From NCBI RefSeq assembly GCF_002266285.1, contig NZ_NPMS01000001.1:992001-1056000 (forward strand): 64,000 nt of DNA, in the 5' to 3' direction. This document shows, in pieces, positions 17,517 to 27,051 of the stretch. A program made the position numbers and the translations under genes. This stretch comes from Virgibacillus indicus (GTDB taxonomy: Bacteria > Bacillota > Bacilli > Bacillales > Amphibacillaceae). Position 1 is the stretch's first letter, and each line of letters begins with the position of its first letter. Under the pieces are notes generated by a model. The model was not told the DNA's origin and did no database searches. It saw only the letters and a list, made by a program, of their open reading frames with translations.

Positions 17517-18023
17517 TTGAGTGATACAAAGGATTTAATATTAGAACTCGAGCAATTCACCAGCTGGGTTCTTTCATTACAAACTATAGAAGAAAGGCTT
17601 TTTTTCAAACCAATTAAGGAAGGAAAATGGTCACCAGCAGAAATTATTACACATATTACGTTTTGGGACAGATACATAGTCGATGAAATGCTTCCGGCCA
17701 TGAATCAGAATGCGAAAATAGAAAGTGTAGAATTTGAAGTAATTAATTCAAGAGCTTCCAAGCATGCAATGTCCGGCATTTCGAAAAAGCAAATAATCGA
17801 TAATCAAATAATCGCACGGAATAATGTGATCTCTTTATTGAGAGAAAAAACAGATGAGGAATTTTTTGCGAAGTTTACGCTTAACGGAGAAGAAATTGAT
17901 CCGTATTCAGGCTATCCACATACAATGTATAATTATTTTGCTGGTTTTGCCTGGCATGATAATCACCATAAGAAACAAATAGAGGTATTTCTAAATGAAA
18001 ATAGCATCACGCTTTTAAAATAA
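17517..18023 (+). CDS. DinB superfamily protein
   Basis: This 168-residue four-helix-bundle protein of the DinB/YfiT-like superfamily has the expected metal-binding histidines: one in IITHITFW (about 44) and two near the C-terminus in WHDNHHKKQIEVF. Family members include bacillithiol- or mycothiol-dependent transferases, but many are uncharacterised. The start is TTG at 17517 after AAAGGAGGAA. Confidence 0.85.
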   Translation: MSDTKDLILELEQFTSWVLSLQTIEERLFFKPIKEGKWSPAEIITHITFWDRYIVDEMLPAMNQNAKIESVEFEVINSRASKHAMSGISKKQIIDNQIIARNNVISLLREKTDEEFFAKFTLNGEEIDPYSGYPHTMYNYFAGFAWHDNHHKKQIEVFLNENSITLLK

Positions 18024-18092
18024 AATTAAATATTGACACAAAATGAATATACTGCGATAATATCTAGGATAAGTTCATACGGTTACCTTTAA

Positions 18093-18222
18093 ACCAGTCC
18101 TGTGAGGCTGGCAAGGTGGAACAGATTGGAATCTGTATACGGAGATAAATCTATGGAACTGCTCTATAGTTTTTTGTCCATATGTAAAAACACCTTGCCA
18201 AATAAGAGGCAAGGTGTTTTTT
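18093..18222 (+). promoter_or_regulatory. PyrR-controlled transcription attenuator
   Basis: The leader contains a PyrR binding loop (ACCAGTCCTGTGAGGCTGGCAAGG, given here as 18094-18115 around core GTGAGGCTGGCAAGG) matching the anti-antiterminator of B. subtilis pyr genes. It is followed by a terminator with stem CACCTTGCC/GGCAAGGTG (18191-18216) and six Ts. UMP-bound PyrR is expected to promote termination before pyrP. Confidence 0.88.
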
Positions 18223-18265
18223 ATATGCAATAAGGTGCCTGTGAACCAAAATTTAAGGGGGAGTA

Positions 18266-19552
18266 ATGATGGCACAATATGATGAAATTCAAGTACACGA
18301 ACGATTACCATTATTAAAAAGCATACCATTAAGTATTCAGCATTTATTTGCCATGTTCGGATCGACTGTTTTAGTTCCGGTATTGTTTGGTGTGAATCCG
18401 GCAACGATTCTATTAATGAATGGTATCGGTACACTATTATATATTTTTATTACAAAAGGAAAAATCCCGGCATATCTGGGATCCAGTTTCGCATTTATAT
18501 CACCGGTATTTGTGGTACTGGGAAACTATGCAGGTGGAGAAGGCTATAGCTATGTGTTAGGTGGTTTCCTCGCGGTAGGTATTGTTCTGACAATTGTCGG
18601 ACTGGTTGTAAAAATGATAGGCACTGCCTGGATCGATGTTATATTTCCACCGGCGGCAATGGGAGCAATTGTTGCAGTTATCGGACTTGAACTCGTTCCA
18701 ACAGCTGCTGAAATGGCTGGGTGGATTGCTCCAGCTGACGCCGATGCTTCATGGACGATGGATCCTGAAGTTGCACTTGTATCTCTTTTAACATTAGCAA
18801 TCACCATCGTTTGCTGGGTTACACTTCGCGGCTTTTTAAAAATCATTCCAATCTTAATCGGAATCGTCGCAGGTTATATTATTGCTTATTTCTTTGGTTT
18901 AGTAGATTTTACCTCAGTAAAAGAGGCTTCATGGATTTCCATGCCGGAATTTTATCAGATGAAATTCGACTGGTCAGCAATTCTTGTAATCTTGCCAGCA
19001 GCCCTTGTTCTTATACCAGAACACATCGGACATCTATTTGTTACAGGTAATATTGTTAAAAAGGATTTAACAAAAGATCCCGGACTTGACCGTTCATTTG
19101 CCGGAAACGGAATTTCCACGATAATCTCCAGTTTCTTTGGATCCACACCAAATACAACATACGGTGAGAATATTGGAGTATTGGCAATTACACGTGTATA
19201 TTCCACATGGATTATTGGAGGAGCAGCAGTAATCGCAATCATTTTATCCTTTGTTGGAAAACTGGCTGCTTTAATTTCTTCAATTCCGTCAGCTGTAATG
19301 GGAGGAATATCTCTGCTGTTGTTTGGTATCATTGCGGCAAGCGGGATTCGCATGCTGGTTGAAGCAAAAGTAGATTACAACCGGTCCCAAAATTTAATTC
19401 TTACCTGTGTCGTACTAGTTATTGGAATCAGTGGTGCAACCGTTCAAATAGGAGAAGTTGCATTAACAGGAATGGGGCTTGCAACAATTGTTGCCATTGT
19501 ACTTGGACTCTTCTTTAAAATACTGGATGTTTTAAAGCTTTCCAATGAATAA
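18266..19552 (+). CDS. pyrP: Uracil permease PyrP
   Basis: This 428-residue nucleobase-cation symporter-2 protein has about 14 membrane segments. It carries the NCS2 hallmarks QHLFAMFGSTVLVP near the start and the substrate-site segment LVLIPEHIGH near 250 with Glu, then GSTPNTTYGENIG, as in UraA/PyrP. The PyrR attenuator directly upstream fixes the assignment to uracil salvage. The gene is separate from any pyr biosynthetic operon here. Both ATG 18266 and ATG 18269 are possible after AAGGGGGAG; the second has better spacing. Confidence 0.95.
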   Translation: MMAQYDEIQVHERLPLLKSIPLSIQHLFAMFGSTVLVPVLFGVNPATILLMNGIGTLLYIFITKGKIPAYLGSSFAFISPVFVVLGNYAGGEGYSYVLGGFLAVGIVLTIVGLVVKMIGTAWIDVIFPPAAMGAIVAVIGLELVPTAAEMAGWIAPADADASWTMDPEVALVSLLTLAITIVCWVTLRGFLKIIPILIGIVAGYIIAYFFGLVDFTSVKEASWISMPEFYQMKFDWSAILVILPAALVLIPEHIGHLFVTGNIVKKDLTKDPGLDRSFAGNGISTIISSFFGSTPNTTYGENIGVLAITRVYSTWIIGGAAVIAIILSFVGKLAALISSIPSAVMGGISLLLFGIIAASGIRMLVEAKVDYNRSQNLILTCVVLVIGISGATVQIGEVALTGMGLATIVAIVLGLFFKILDVLKLSNE

Positions 19553-19568
19553 ATTATTTTGCAAGTTT

Positions 19569-19598
19569 AAAGGTCAGCAGAAATTTCTGCTGACCTTT
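19569..19598. terminator. Bidirectional terminator pyrP/topB
   Basis: The perfect 12-bp stem AAAGGTCAGCAG/CTGCTGACCTTT with a 6-nt loop lies between convergent genes. Confidence 0.9.
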
Positions 19599-21749
19599 CT
19601 ATTTAAACTCCATCTTCCAGCTGTAATAATCATTATCCGGATTTTTTTCATAGCGTAAATAGGCATTGAATTTGCTGCCCTTTTTGCTTGTCAACCCTTT
19701 AACATGGGCACGTTTATTCTTTAAAAGAGCTTTTACCATTGTTTTGGTCGGCTTTTTTCTCATTGTGGAAAGGTATTTATCATTTTTCCAGATTATAAAT
19801 TTACAGCCTTTTTTCCAATTACTGCAGCCAAATCCTTTATAGCCTTCTGTAATTTTACCGCCACACTGTGGACATGTTCCCAATACTTCATTCGTTTTCT
19901 TTGCTGAACTAATTTCATTTATTATAACATCTTGATCATTTATGATTGTTTCAACAGATTCCTTTGTAAAATTGAAGACTATATTAAGAAACTCCTGCTT
20001 ATTGGCCTTTCCTTTTTGAATATCAGATAACGCTTTTTCCAGCCGTCCTGTAAATTCAAGATCAAATAAATTTTGAACCGGAAATGTTTCAACAAGTCTT
20101 CTGCCAAGAGCTGTACTTAGTAAATTTTTACCTTGTGTTGTGATATAACCAACATCCTTTAATTTCTTGATGGTTTCAGCTCTGGTAGCCGCAGTACCGA
20201 TACTGAATCCAGTCAAAATACTTCCCAGCATTTCTTCACTATCTTCTTCTTCCTTAATGCTTTTCCCGCACGTTTCCATTACACGCAGTAACGTTCGCTC
20301 GGTATGATGCTTTGGAGGTTTGGTTACATGTGAGGTAACCTTCGAACCTACGATACTAACATTGTCGTTAACATGAACTAATGGCAAAATTGTATCTTTG
20401 GATTGAATTTTTTCAATCTTTTTCCAGCCTTCAACGAGTTGGACCTTGCCTTTGGAAACAAAAACTCCATTCAGTTCCCCCACTTTAGTCGTTAGTTTAG
20501 TCTCTTCATATTCAGCAATTGGCATGAATTGCATGATGAAACGGTTTTTAATTGCCTGATAGACAATTTGTTCATCACCGGTGACTCGCTTCGGCTTTAA
20601 GTAAGTTGGAATAATCGCACTATGGCTTTCCACTTTGGAGTTGTTAAATACCCGCTTTGTTTTCATAAATTTAATTTCGGCTTTGTACGGAAGATCCTCT
20701 GCATGGGTTTTTAGTACACTTGCTGTTTTGCCGACAAGGCTTTCCTCTAACGCAATACTCGATGTTCTTGGATAAGTGATAAGCTTTTTTTCATAGAGTG
20801 ACTGGGCAACCTTCAACACTTTATCTGAAGTCCAGCCTTTATATTTATTTGTAATATATCCTTGTAAATTTGATAGATTAAATAGGAATGGTGGAAATTC
20901 TTTCTTTTTCTCCACCTGCTTGTCTCTGATAACCCCTTGTTTGTTTTGAATGGCATCACGAATTTGGTCCAATGTTTCCTTTTTCTTAAATTTTTCTTGT
21001 TTTTTTTCTGTATATGTACCTTCATATTGCTGTTCATCTTTTGTTTGAAAGGTTGCTGTCAGTTTAAAATAATCCTCTGGCTTAAAGTTCTCGATTTCCT
21101 TATCCCGATCATAAATAATTTTTAATGTTGGGAGCAGCACCCTGCCTATATTCAGTGCTTTGCCCTTCCCCTTCTGATATTTCAATGTGGCGACAGAGGT
21201 TAAATTAATTCCGATTACCCAATCTGCCCATTGTCTGCTTATCCCAGCATCCCTTAAAGGCTTCATCGTTTCATTGGAATTTATATTTTCAAGTCCTTGA
21301 AGAACCTCTTTCGGTGTCCACTCATTAAGAAGCAAGCGGGAAACTTGCTTCTTAGGCCTGCCACCTCGATAGATAATACTATCACCGATCAGCTGACCTT
21401 CCCGATCATAATCACATGCTGAAATGATCATCGCAACATCATTTCGTTTTATTAATCTATGGATTGTCTTTAATTGTTTTTGCGCTCCACCATCCGGGTA
21501 CTGCCGGTTCCGTGGATTGCTTTTCACTTTATATTTAAATTCGTCCGGAATAAATGGAAAGTTATCCATTTTCCAGCGAGCCATTTTACTGTCATAATCT
21601 TTCGCATCATATAACTCTACCAAATGGCCAAATGCCCAAGTGATAATATAGTTATTTCCTTCAAAATAACCGTCTTTTTTTGTTTTTATTTTAAGTGCGT
21701 CGGCAATATTTTTTGCAACGGAGGGTTTTTCTGCGAGAATTAATTTCAT
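19599..21749 (-). CDS. topB: DNA topoisomerase III
   Basis: This 716-residue type IA topoisomerase has the N-terminal TOPRIM domain (LILAEKPSVAKNIADAL, then SACDYDREGQLI near 110). The catalytic Tyr is in LITYPRTSSIAL near residue 328. The C-terminal zinc-ribbon-like segment has CPQCGGKI, then CSNWKKGC. Length and start match B. subtilis TopB, a monomeric decatenase acting on recombination and replication intermediates. The ATG follows GGAGATTC. Confidence 0.96.
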   Translation of the reverse strand: MKLILAEKPSVAKNIADALKIKTKKDGYFEGNNYIITWAFGHLVELYDAKDYDSKMARWKMDNFPFIPDEFKYKVKSNPRNRQYPDGGAQKQLKTIHRLIKRNDVAMIISACDYDREGQLIGDSIIYRGGRPKKQVSRLLLNEWTPKEVLQGLENINSNETMKPLRDAGISRQWADWVIGINLTSVATLKYQKGKGKALNIGRVLLPTLKIIYDRDKEIENFKPEDYFKLTATFQTKDEQQYEGTYTEKKQEKFKKKETLDQIRDAIQNKQGVIRDKQVEKKKEFPPFLFNLSNLQGYITNKYKGWTSDKVLKVAQSLYEKKLITYPRTSSIALEESLVGKTASVLKTHAEDLPYKAEIKFMKTKRVFNNSKVESHSAIIPTYLKPKRVTGDEQIVYQAIKNRFIMQFMPIAEYEETKLTTKVGELNGVFVSKGKVQLVEGWKKIEKIQSKDTILPLVHVNDNVSIVGSKVTSHVTKPPKHHTERTLLRVMETCGKSIKEEEDSEEMLGSILTGFSIGTAATRAETIKKLKDVGYITTQGKNLLSTALGRRLVETFPVQNLFDLEFTGRLEKALSDIQKGKANKQEFLNIVFNFTKESVETIINDQDVIINEISSAKKTNEVLGTCPQCGGKITEGYKGFGCSNWKKGCKFIIWKNDKYLSTMRKKPTKTMVKALLKNKRAHVKGLTSKKGSKFNAYLRYEKNPDNDYYSWKMEFK

Positions 21750-21908
21750 TGTGAATCTCCTATTCTAATGAATTTGTATTTGGAAAATTATAGGCCATTC
21801 GGGGATTGAATAATGATTTGGGAGGAGGTTTATTATAATCATTATACTATATTAACGTTACTCATTCTAATAAAATAGCATAAATTTACCATTCAAAGAC
21901 TAAAACAA

Positions 21909-21935
21909 ACCCTGCAGGAAAATATCCTGCAGGGT
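21909..21935 (-). terminator. Terminator of the swrC-like gene
   Basis: The perfect stem ACCCTGCAGGA/TCCTGCAGGGT with a 5-nt loop is followed on the minus strand by TTGTTTTAG. Confidence 0.85.
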
Positions 21936-21941
21936 TTCATT

Positions 21942-24900
21942 TTAGTTTTCTTCTATTTCTTTACGATTTTTCTTAAATAATTTTGATAGTATTTCGTAAA
22001 CGATTGGAACAATAATCAATGTAAGTAACGTTGAACTTGCCAGTCCGCCAATTACGGTAATACCAAGACCTTTTGAGATCAAGCCGCCACCACCATTGCC
22101 AATTGCTAATGGAATTAGTGCACCAATAGTTGCGAGTGCTGTCATTAGAATTGGACGAAGACGTGTTGCCCCAGCTTCCAAAATTGCCTCACGTAAGCTC
22201 ATACCACTTCGTTCCATTCGGATAATACGGTCTACAAGTACGATTGCGTTTGTTACAACAATACCAATTAACATCAAGAGACCCATCATTACAGATACCG
22301 AAATGGTTTCACCAGCAATCAGAAGCCCAACGAATGAACCAATTACTGCAAACGGCAATGAGAATAATATCGAAAATGGAGCCACACCTTCACCAAATGT
22401 TACAACAAGAATGAAGTAAACAATTGCGATTGCTGCAATCATGGCTATAGCGAGCTGGGTAAATGTTTCTTCCATATCTGCTGCAACACCAGCTACACCG
22501 ACTTCCACACCGCTCGGCAAATCAAGCTCATCAATAGCTGAATCAACTTCAGAAGTCGCTTTTGATATATCATCACCAATTACAGTTCCAGAAACCGTTG
22601 CATGGTATTCATCGTTACTGCGTGATAATGTATTTAATGTTGTGTCTTCCTCAACTGTGACAAGTTCAGAAAGTGGCATGGTCGTACCTGGTGCTGTTTG
22701 CAGTGGTACAGGCATTGCTAAAAGCTCATCAATTGATTCCGGCTGAGCTGCCTTTTCCTGCTGCACAATCACATCAAGTGCTTCTCCATCTTTTTCAACA
22801 GTTGTTAAAACATCTTGTGAAGCAGGTGTGCTTAACATCGCAACAATTTGACCTGTTGTCAAACCGTACTGCAGCAGTTCATCCTGTTCCACGTTCAATA
22901 CATATTCAACATACGCATCCTCTTCACTTGAAGAAACATCTTCAAGGCCATCGTTCTCTTTCATTACATCTTCTACCATTGTAACGGCTGCGTTCAGCTT
23001 ATCTAAATCTTCACTATAGAAAGTATAGCTGACTTCATTTGTTGCCATACCCATAGAGGAGAAATCCTGGCTCTTCCATTCGCCGGATTGCCCAATGTTA
23101 AACACATATTCTTCGATTTCTTCACGAGCCTCAGGAAAATTATCCATTTCAGGATCAAAGATTAGGTACATTAATGCACCACCAGCACCTCCACCCATCA
23201 TCGCTGACATTTCATCCCCGGCTTCAGTTACTGATAATTGAACAATATCGATATCATCATGTTTTAATAATTCTTCTTCGACAACTGCTATGTTATCCTG
23301 GGTTTCTTCCATTAATTCACCTGTCTCAGGTGTATAGGTTAAATACATGACTTTTTCTTCTTCACTTCCTAAGAAGCTAAACCCAATTAATGGTGTAAGC
23401 ATTAAGCTGCCGACCAACAACAGAATTGCCACAGCTGATGTAATCACTTTATGGTTTAGTGTCCAATCAAGCGACTTTTTATAAATTTTTGCAAGCTTGC
23501 CTTGTTTTTTATGGTGATTACTTTTCGTCTTTTCACTGTATAGTTTCTTTTTAAATAAGTAATGTGACAGTGCAGGTACGATTGTAATCGCAACAAGTAG
23601 TGAAGCAATAAGCGCGAAAGTCATCGTTAATGCAAATGGCATAAATAATTCGCCAACCATACCACCAACAAAAATAAGTGGTGCAAATACAGCAACCGTT
23701 ACTAATGTTGAAGATAAAATTGGTTTGAACATTTCAATGGTCGCTTCACGTACAAGTGCACGGCCTGAAAGTTTCTCTTCTTTTAAGTGAATTCGCCGGT
23801 AAATATTTTCTACGACTACGATGGAGTCATCAATTACACGACCAATTGCTACTGTTATTGCACCAAGTGTCATAATATTTAACGTAATTTCCATCCAGTT
23901 CAGAAGCAGTAATGCCATGAAAATGGATACTGGAATTGAGATAATCGAAATAACTGTCGATTTAAAATCACGTAAGAATAGCATAATGATTAGAACTGCA
24001 ATCAATCCACCGAATAGTGCTTTTTCAATCATTGTACTAACAGATTCTTCAATGGGCTCACCTTGGTCCAGTGAAATATCAACTACAAGACCATCAATAT
24101 TCGATTCTTCTTCTTTCACTAAATCTTTTACTGCATTTACAACATCTACGGTATTATTCTGCTGACCCTTTACGATTTGGATTGCAATTGCGTTTTCCCC
24201 ATTCGTGCGGGAAACAGATTGTACTTTACCTACCGTTTCAATTGTCGCAATATCGCTAAGTTTTACAAATGGAGATGGATTTGCTTCGGAAGGTGTGACT
24301 GGAATGAGCATTTCTTTTAGTTCATTTTCAGTCATGAACTTGCCATCCACAGATACCGCTTGTTCACCTTCCTTAAATTCATAAAGTCCTAAAGAAACTG
24401 CCATATCACTTGCTTGAATCATTTCTTTTACAGTATCTTCCGTTACTTCAAGTTCCGCCATTTTTTCTTCATCATATGTGAGTTCTACTTCCTCAATATG
24501 CTGTCCGGTAATAGTTGCGGAAGCTACCCCGTCAATTTTCTCGATTTTCGGAAGTAGCAGGTCATTCACTGTTGATGTCAATTCAACAATGTCTTCTGTT
24601 GTACTGCTCACACTTAATGCGACAACAGGCATCATATTCATGCTGATAGCTGTTATTGACGGTTCCTGCGCACCATCTGGTAATGTAACTCCTTCAATCG
24701 CTGCTTCCAGTTCCCTCTTCTTCTCATCCATATCGACGCCATAATCATATTCCACTTGAATATTTGCCATACTTGATGATGAATTTGAGTAAACAGCTTT
24801 TATATCTTCAAGATTTTCAACCGCATTTTCCAATGGTATGGAAACATCTTCCATAACCTGTTCTGGAGTTGCTCCTGGGTATACATCCATTACCATAAGA

Positions 24901-25034
24901 TATGGAATTGAAATATCAGGAATCGTCTCCGTTTTCATTCGTGTCCCAGCGTAAATACCTGAAACAATAACAATGATGGTTAGCAGCCACACTGCAAGTT
25001 TATTTCTCAGGACAAAATTAACTATACCTTTCAC
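21942..25034 (-). CDS. swrC: RND family efflux transporter (SwrC/YerP-like)
   Basis: This 1030-residue RND transporter has 12 membrane helices (one at residues 12-32, then two blocks of helices after about 335 and 850) and two large extracytoplasmic loops. RND motifs include GGMVGELFMPFALTMTFALI and GAITVAIGRVIDDSIVVVEN near 385-410, with the paired Asp of the proton relay. It resembles SwrC of B. subtilis, which exports surfactin and other amphipathic compounds. Transcription starts from a promoter that overlaps that of the divergent TetR gene. Confidence 0.93.
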   Translation of the reverse strand: MKGIVNFVLRNKLAVWLLTIIVIVSGIYAGTRMKTETIPDISIPYLMVMDVYPGATPEQVMEDVSIPLENAVENLEDIKAVYSNSSSSMANIQVEYDYGVDMDEKKRELEAAIEGVTLPDGAQEPSITAISMNMMPVVALSVSSTTEDIVELTSTVNDLLLPKIEKIDGVASATITGQHIEEVELTYDEEKMAELEVTEDTVKEMIQASDMAVSLGLYEFKEGEQAVSVDGKFMTENELKEMLIPVTPSEANPSPFVKLSDIATIETVGKVQSVSRTNGENAIAIQIVKGQQNNTVDVVNAVKDLVKEEESNIDGLVVDISLDQGEPIEESVSTMIEKALFGGLIAVLIIMLFLRDFKSTVISIISIPVSIFMALLLLNWMEITLNIMTLGAITVAIGRVIDDSIVVVENIYRRIHLKEEKLSGRALVREATIEMFKPILSSTLVTVAVFAPLIFVGGMVGELFMPFALTMTFALIASLLVAITIVPALSHYLFKKKLYSEKTKSNHHKKQGKLAKIYKKSLDWTLNHKVITSAVAILLLVGSLMLTPLIGFSFLGSEEEKVMYLTYTPETGELMEETQDNIAVVEEELLKHDDIDIVQLSVTEAGDEMSAMMGGGAGGALMYLIFDPEMDNFPEAREEIEEYVFNIGQSGEWKSQDFSSMGMATNEVSYTFYSEDLDKLNAAVTMVEDVMKENDGLEDVSSSEEDAYVEYVLNVEQDELLQYGLTTGQIVAMLSTPASQDVLTTVEKDGEALDVIVQQEKAAQPESIDELLAMPVPLQTAPGTTMPLSELVTVEEDTTLNTLSRSNDEYHATVSGTVIGDDISKATSEVDSAIDELDLPSGVEVGVAGVAADMEETFTQLAIAMIAAIAIVYFILVVTFGEGVAPFSILFSLPFAVIGSFVGLLIAGETISVSVMMGLLMLIGIVVTNAIVLVDRIIRMERSGMSLREAILEAGATRLRPILMTALATIGALIPLAIGNGGGGLISKGLGITVIGGLASSTLLTLIIVPIVYEILSKLFKKNRKEIEEN

Positions 25035-25052
25035 TTCTGCACCTTCCCCTTA

Positions 25053-25105
25053 TTGACTAATTGGTTCCATTTACTTATAATAATGACTAATCGGTCACGT
25101 GTCAA
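25053..25105. promoter_or_regulatory. Overlapping divergent promoters and paired TetR operators
   Basis: The forward promoter is TTGACT 25053-25058 and TATAAT 25076-25081 (17-nt spacer). The reverse promoter is TTGACA at 25105-25100 and TATTAT at 25082-25077 (17-nt spacer). The -10 elements overlap, so the promoters exclude each other. Two operator-like sequences, TGACTAATTGGTTC (25054-25067) and TGACTAATCGGTCA (25084-25097, near-palindromic), lie in the two promoter cores. TetR binding should repress both directions. Confidence 0.8.
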
Positions 25106-25139
25106 TGATAAGAATGCTGGGAGTGTGGAGAAAATAAAA

Positions 25140-25976
25140 ATGACAAAAAAACAATTAATTATGGAAAAGTCAATCGAATTATTTGCATCTCAAGGATTTG
25201 ATGCTACTTCAGTTCAGCAAATAACGGAACATTGCGGCATTTCCAAAGGAGCGTTCTATTTATCTTTCAAGTCCAAAGACGAATTGATATTGGCGTTAAT
25301 CGATCATTTTATGATGGAAACCGTTTCCAGTATTGACTATCTGGTCATAAACGCAAATGATAAAGATAAACTCTTATATGATTTCTATTACTTATGTTTC
25401 GACTCTGTTAACCAGCATTCTGAATCCGCTTTGATTTTCATCAAAGAACAAACACATCATTTAAATGATGAACTTATTTCGAAAATGCATTATTACAATC
25501 AACTCATAGAGAAATCTATACTTTCCATAATTGAATACGTATATGATGACACTGTGCAATATACCAAGTATGATCTGGTTTATTGTATCCAAGGCTTTAT
25601 CAAAACGTATATGGAGCTATTTTTCTTCTATAACCTGCCGGCAGATTTTGATACATTATGCAAATCTCTTGTAGAAAAAACAAATGTATTAGCTAGGCAC
25701 ACGACAATTCCGTTTTTATCACAGAATCTGATTGAAATGATAAAGCAGCCATTGAACACAGGCATTGCAAAGGAACAAATAATCCAAATGATTGAACAAG
25801 ATATAGATGAAATTGAAGAATCGATTGAAAAGGAATCTTTAATTTTATTAAAAGAGGAACTTGAAAGACCAGCATTAAGCCGTGCTCTTATTAAAGGATT
25901 ACTTGAAAACATTCGGCATCAGGTCCAGTGTAAAACCACTTTTTATGTACTGAAAAGCTATTTTAATTTTGAGTAG
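25140..25976 (+). CDS. TetR family regulator divergent from swrC
   Basis: The N-terminal TetR DNA-binding domain has the helix-turn-helix SVQQITEHCGISKGAFYLSF at about 28-47. It is followed by a long ligand-binding and dimerisation region with an Asp/Glu-rich segment. The total is 278 residues from ATG 25140, preceded by TGGAG nine bases upstream. A longer frame from 25053 would run through the promoter and is rejected. It probably represses swrC and itself. Confidence 0.9.
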   Translation: MTKKQLIMEKSIELFASQGFDATSVQQITEHCGISKGAFYLSFKSKDELILALIDHFMMETVSSIDYLVINANDKDKLLYDFYYLCFDSVNQHSESALIFIKEQTHHLNDELISKMHYYNQLIEKSILSIIEYVYDDTVQYTKYDLVYCIQGFIKTYMELFFFYNLPADFDTLCKSLVEKTNVLARHTTIPFLSQNLIEMIKQPLNTGIAKEQIIQMIEQDIDEIEESIEKESLILLKEELERPALSRALIKGLLENIRHQVQCKTTFYVLKSYFNFE

Positions 25977-26018
25977 TGTTGTCTTAGGGCTAATAAAAAC
26001 TAGTTTTATAAAAACTTT

Positions 26019-26066
26019 AAAGCCCGGTTTCTCGGAGTACTTAATACTAGGAACCGGGCTTTTTTA
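26019..26066. terminator. Bidirectional terminator tetR / ATP-grasp gene
   Basis: The stem AAAGCCCGGTT/AACCGGGCTTT is extended by partial pairing and flanked by T runs, between convergent genes. Confidence 0.88.
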
Positions 26067-26075
26067 TACCATACT

Positions 26076-27035
26076 TTAGATTTTTACAGCAGTTTTTTCT
26101 TCTTGCTTTTTCAGCTCACTATTCAAAAACTTAGCAACTTCCAGCATCCCAAACTTCCCGTTTTTTGCCTCTGCATCACTATTGTAATTCGTGTTCGTAT
26201 TAATGTCATACGTAAAAATATTTCCATCTTGATCCTCAATAAATTCAATCCCGGCAATGTTAATATCATTTGCCGCGAGAACCTGTTCATATTTCCTAAG
26301 AATGGGATGGTCAAATCCTTCTCTGATTTGGAATTTCTCCTGCCCTGGTGCTTCCTCGCCAGCAGGGCAGAACTGATCTTCAATGGTGCAGGCATCTGCC
26401 GGGCAGAGCTCAAATCCCTCTGATGTATCAACTCGGACAGCATAGAGGAACTTGCCGCCAACAAATTCACAGCGTGTGATGAAAGGCTCTGGTGCTTCGA
26501 TATATTCCTGGATCAAGGTGATTCCATCGACAGGCTCTTCAAAGCTGTCCCCTTCCAAATAGTTCTGCAATGCTTCAACTGTTTGAAAAAGCTGGACACC
26601 AAGGCCCTTTCCTGCTCGATTATGCTTTGTGATAAATTTCTTTCCTTCGAATGATTTTGCGGCTTTTAATAATTCTTCCTTTCCAATTGCGGCAATTGTT
26701 TTTGGTGTCTTTATTCCGAATTTTTCAAGCTCTAAATATTGCAGTACCTTGCTTACCTCCAATTGAAGTGCACGGCTTCCGTTAATCACTTTTCTGCCAT
26801 GCTGCTCCAGCCAGGCAAGGACAGCATTCGTTAATTCAGGTGCAAAGCGATGCCCCCTTGTATGGGAGGATGCACTCATCCTGTTGTAAAAAACACCCTC
26901 TGGCGGAACGGAATTCAGATCAACACTTCCGGAATCCAGTAACCAGTCTTCATATGGAAGCTCTAATTCTTCCAATCTATTAATTAAATGTTGTGTCCAT
27001 TCATTATTTTCGTGTATCACGTGTATTTTACTCAT
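26076..27035 (-). CDS. ATP-grasp (RimK-like) ligase in SAM-riboswitch operon
   Basis: This 319-residue ATP-grasp protein shows ATP-binding features: TKHNRAGKGLGVQLF near 138-152, TLIQEYIE near 178, and the metal-binding end GIEFIEDQDGNIFTYDINTNTNYN near 262-285. It most resembles the RimK/alpha-L-amino-acid ligase group, which joins a carboxylate to an amine. It starts 16 bases after the monooxygenase stop, so it shares that gene's SAM riboswitch. Family knowledge alone does not predict a substrate; the context points to sulfur metabolism. Confidence 0.85.
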   Translation of the reverse strand: MSKIHVIHENNEWTQHLINRLEELELPYEDWLLDSGSVDLNSVPPEGVFYNRMSASSHTRGHRFAPELTNAVLAWLEQHGRKVINGSRALQLEVSKVLQYLELEKFGIKTPKTIAAIGKEELLKAAKSFEGKKFITKHNRAGKGLGVQLFQTVEALQNYLEGDSFEEPVDGITLIQEYIEAPEPFITRCEFVGGKFLYAVRVDTSEGFELCPADACTIEDQFCPAGEEAPGQEKFQIREGFDHPILRKYEQVLAANDINIAGIEFIEDQDGNIFTYDINTNTNYNSDAEAKNGKFGMLEVAKFLNSELKKQEEKTAVKI

Positions 27036-27051
27036 ACTGCTTCTCCTCCCA

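Noticed and set aside
25053..25139. Longer start for the TetR regulator
   Set aside because: These codons are the promoter and operator DNA; a ribosome-binding site precedes only the ATG at 25140.
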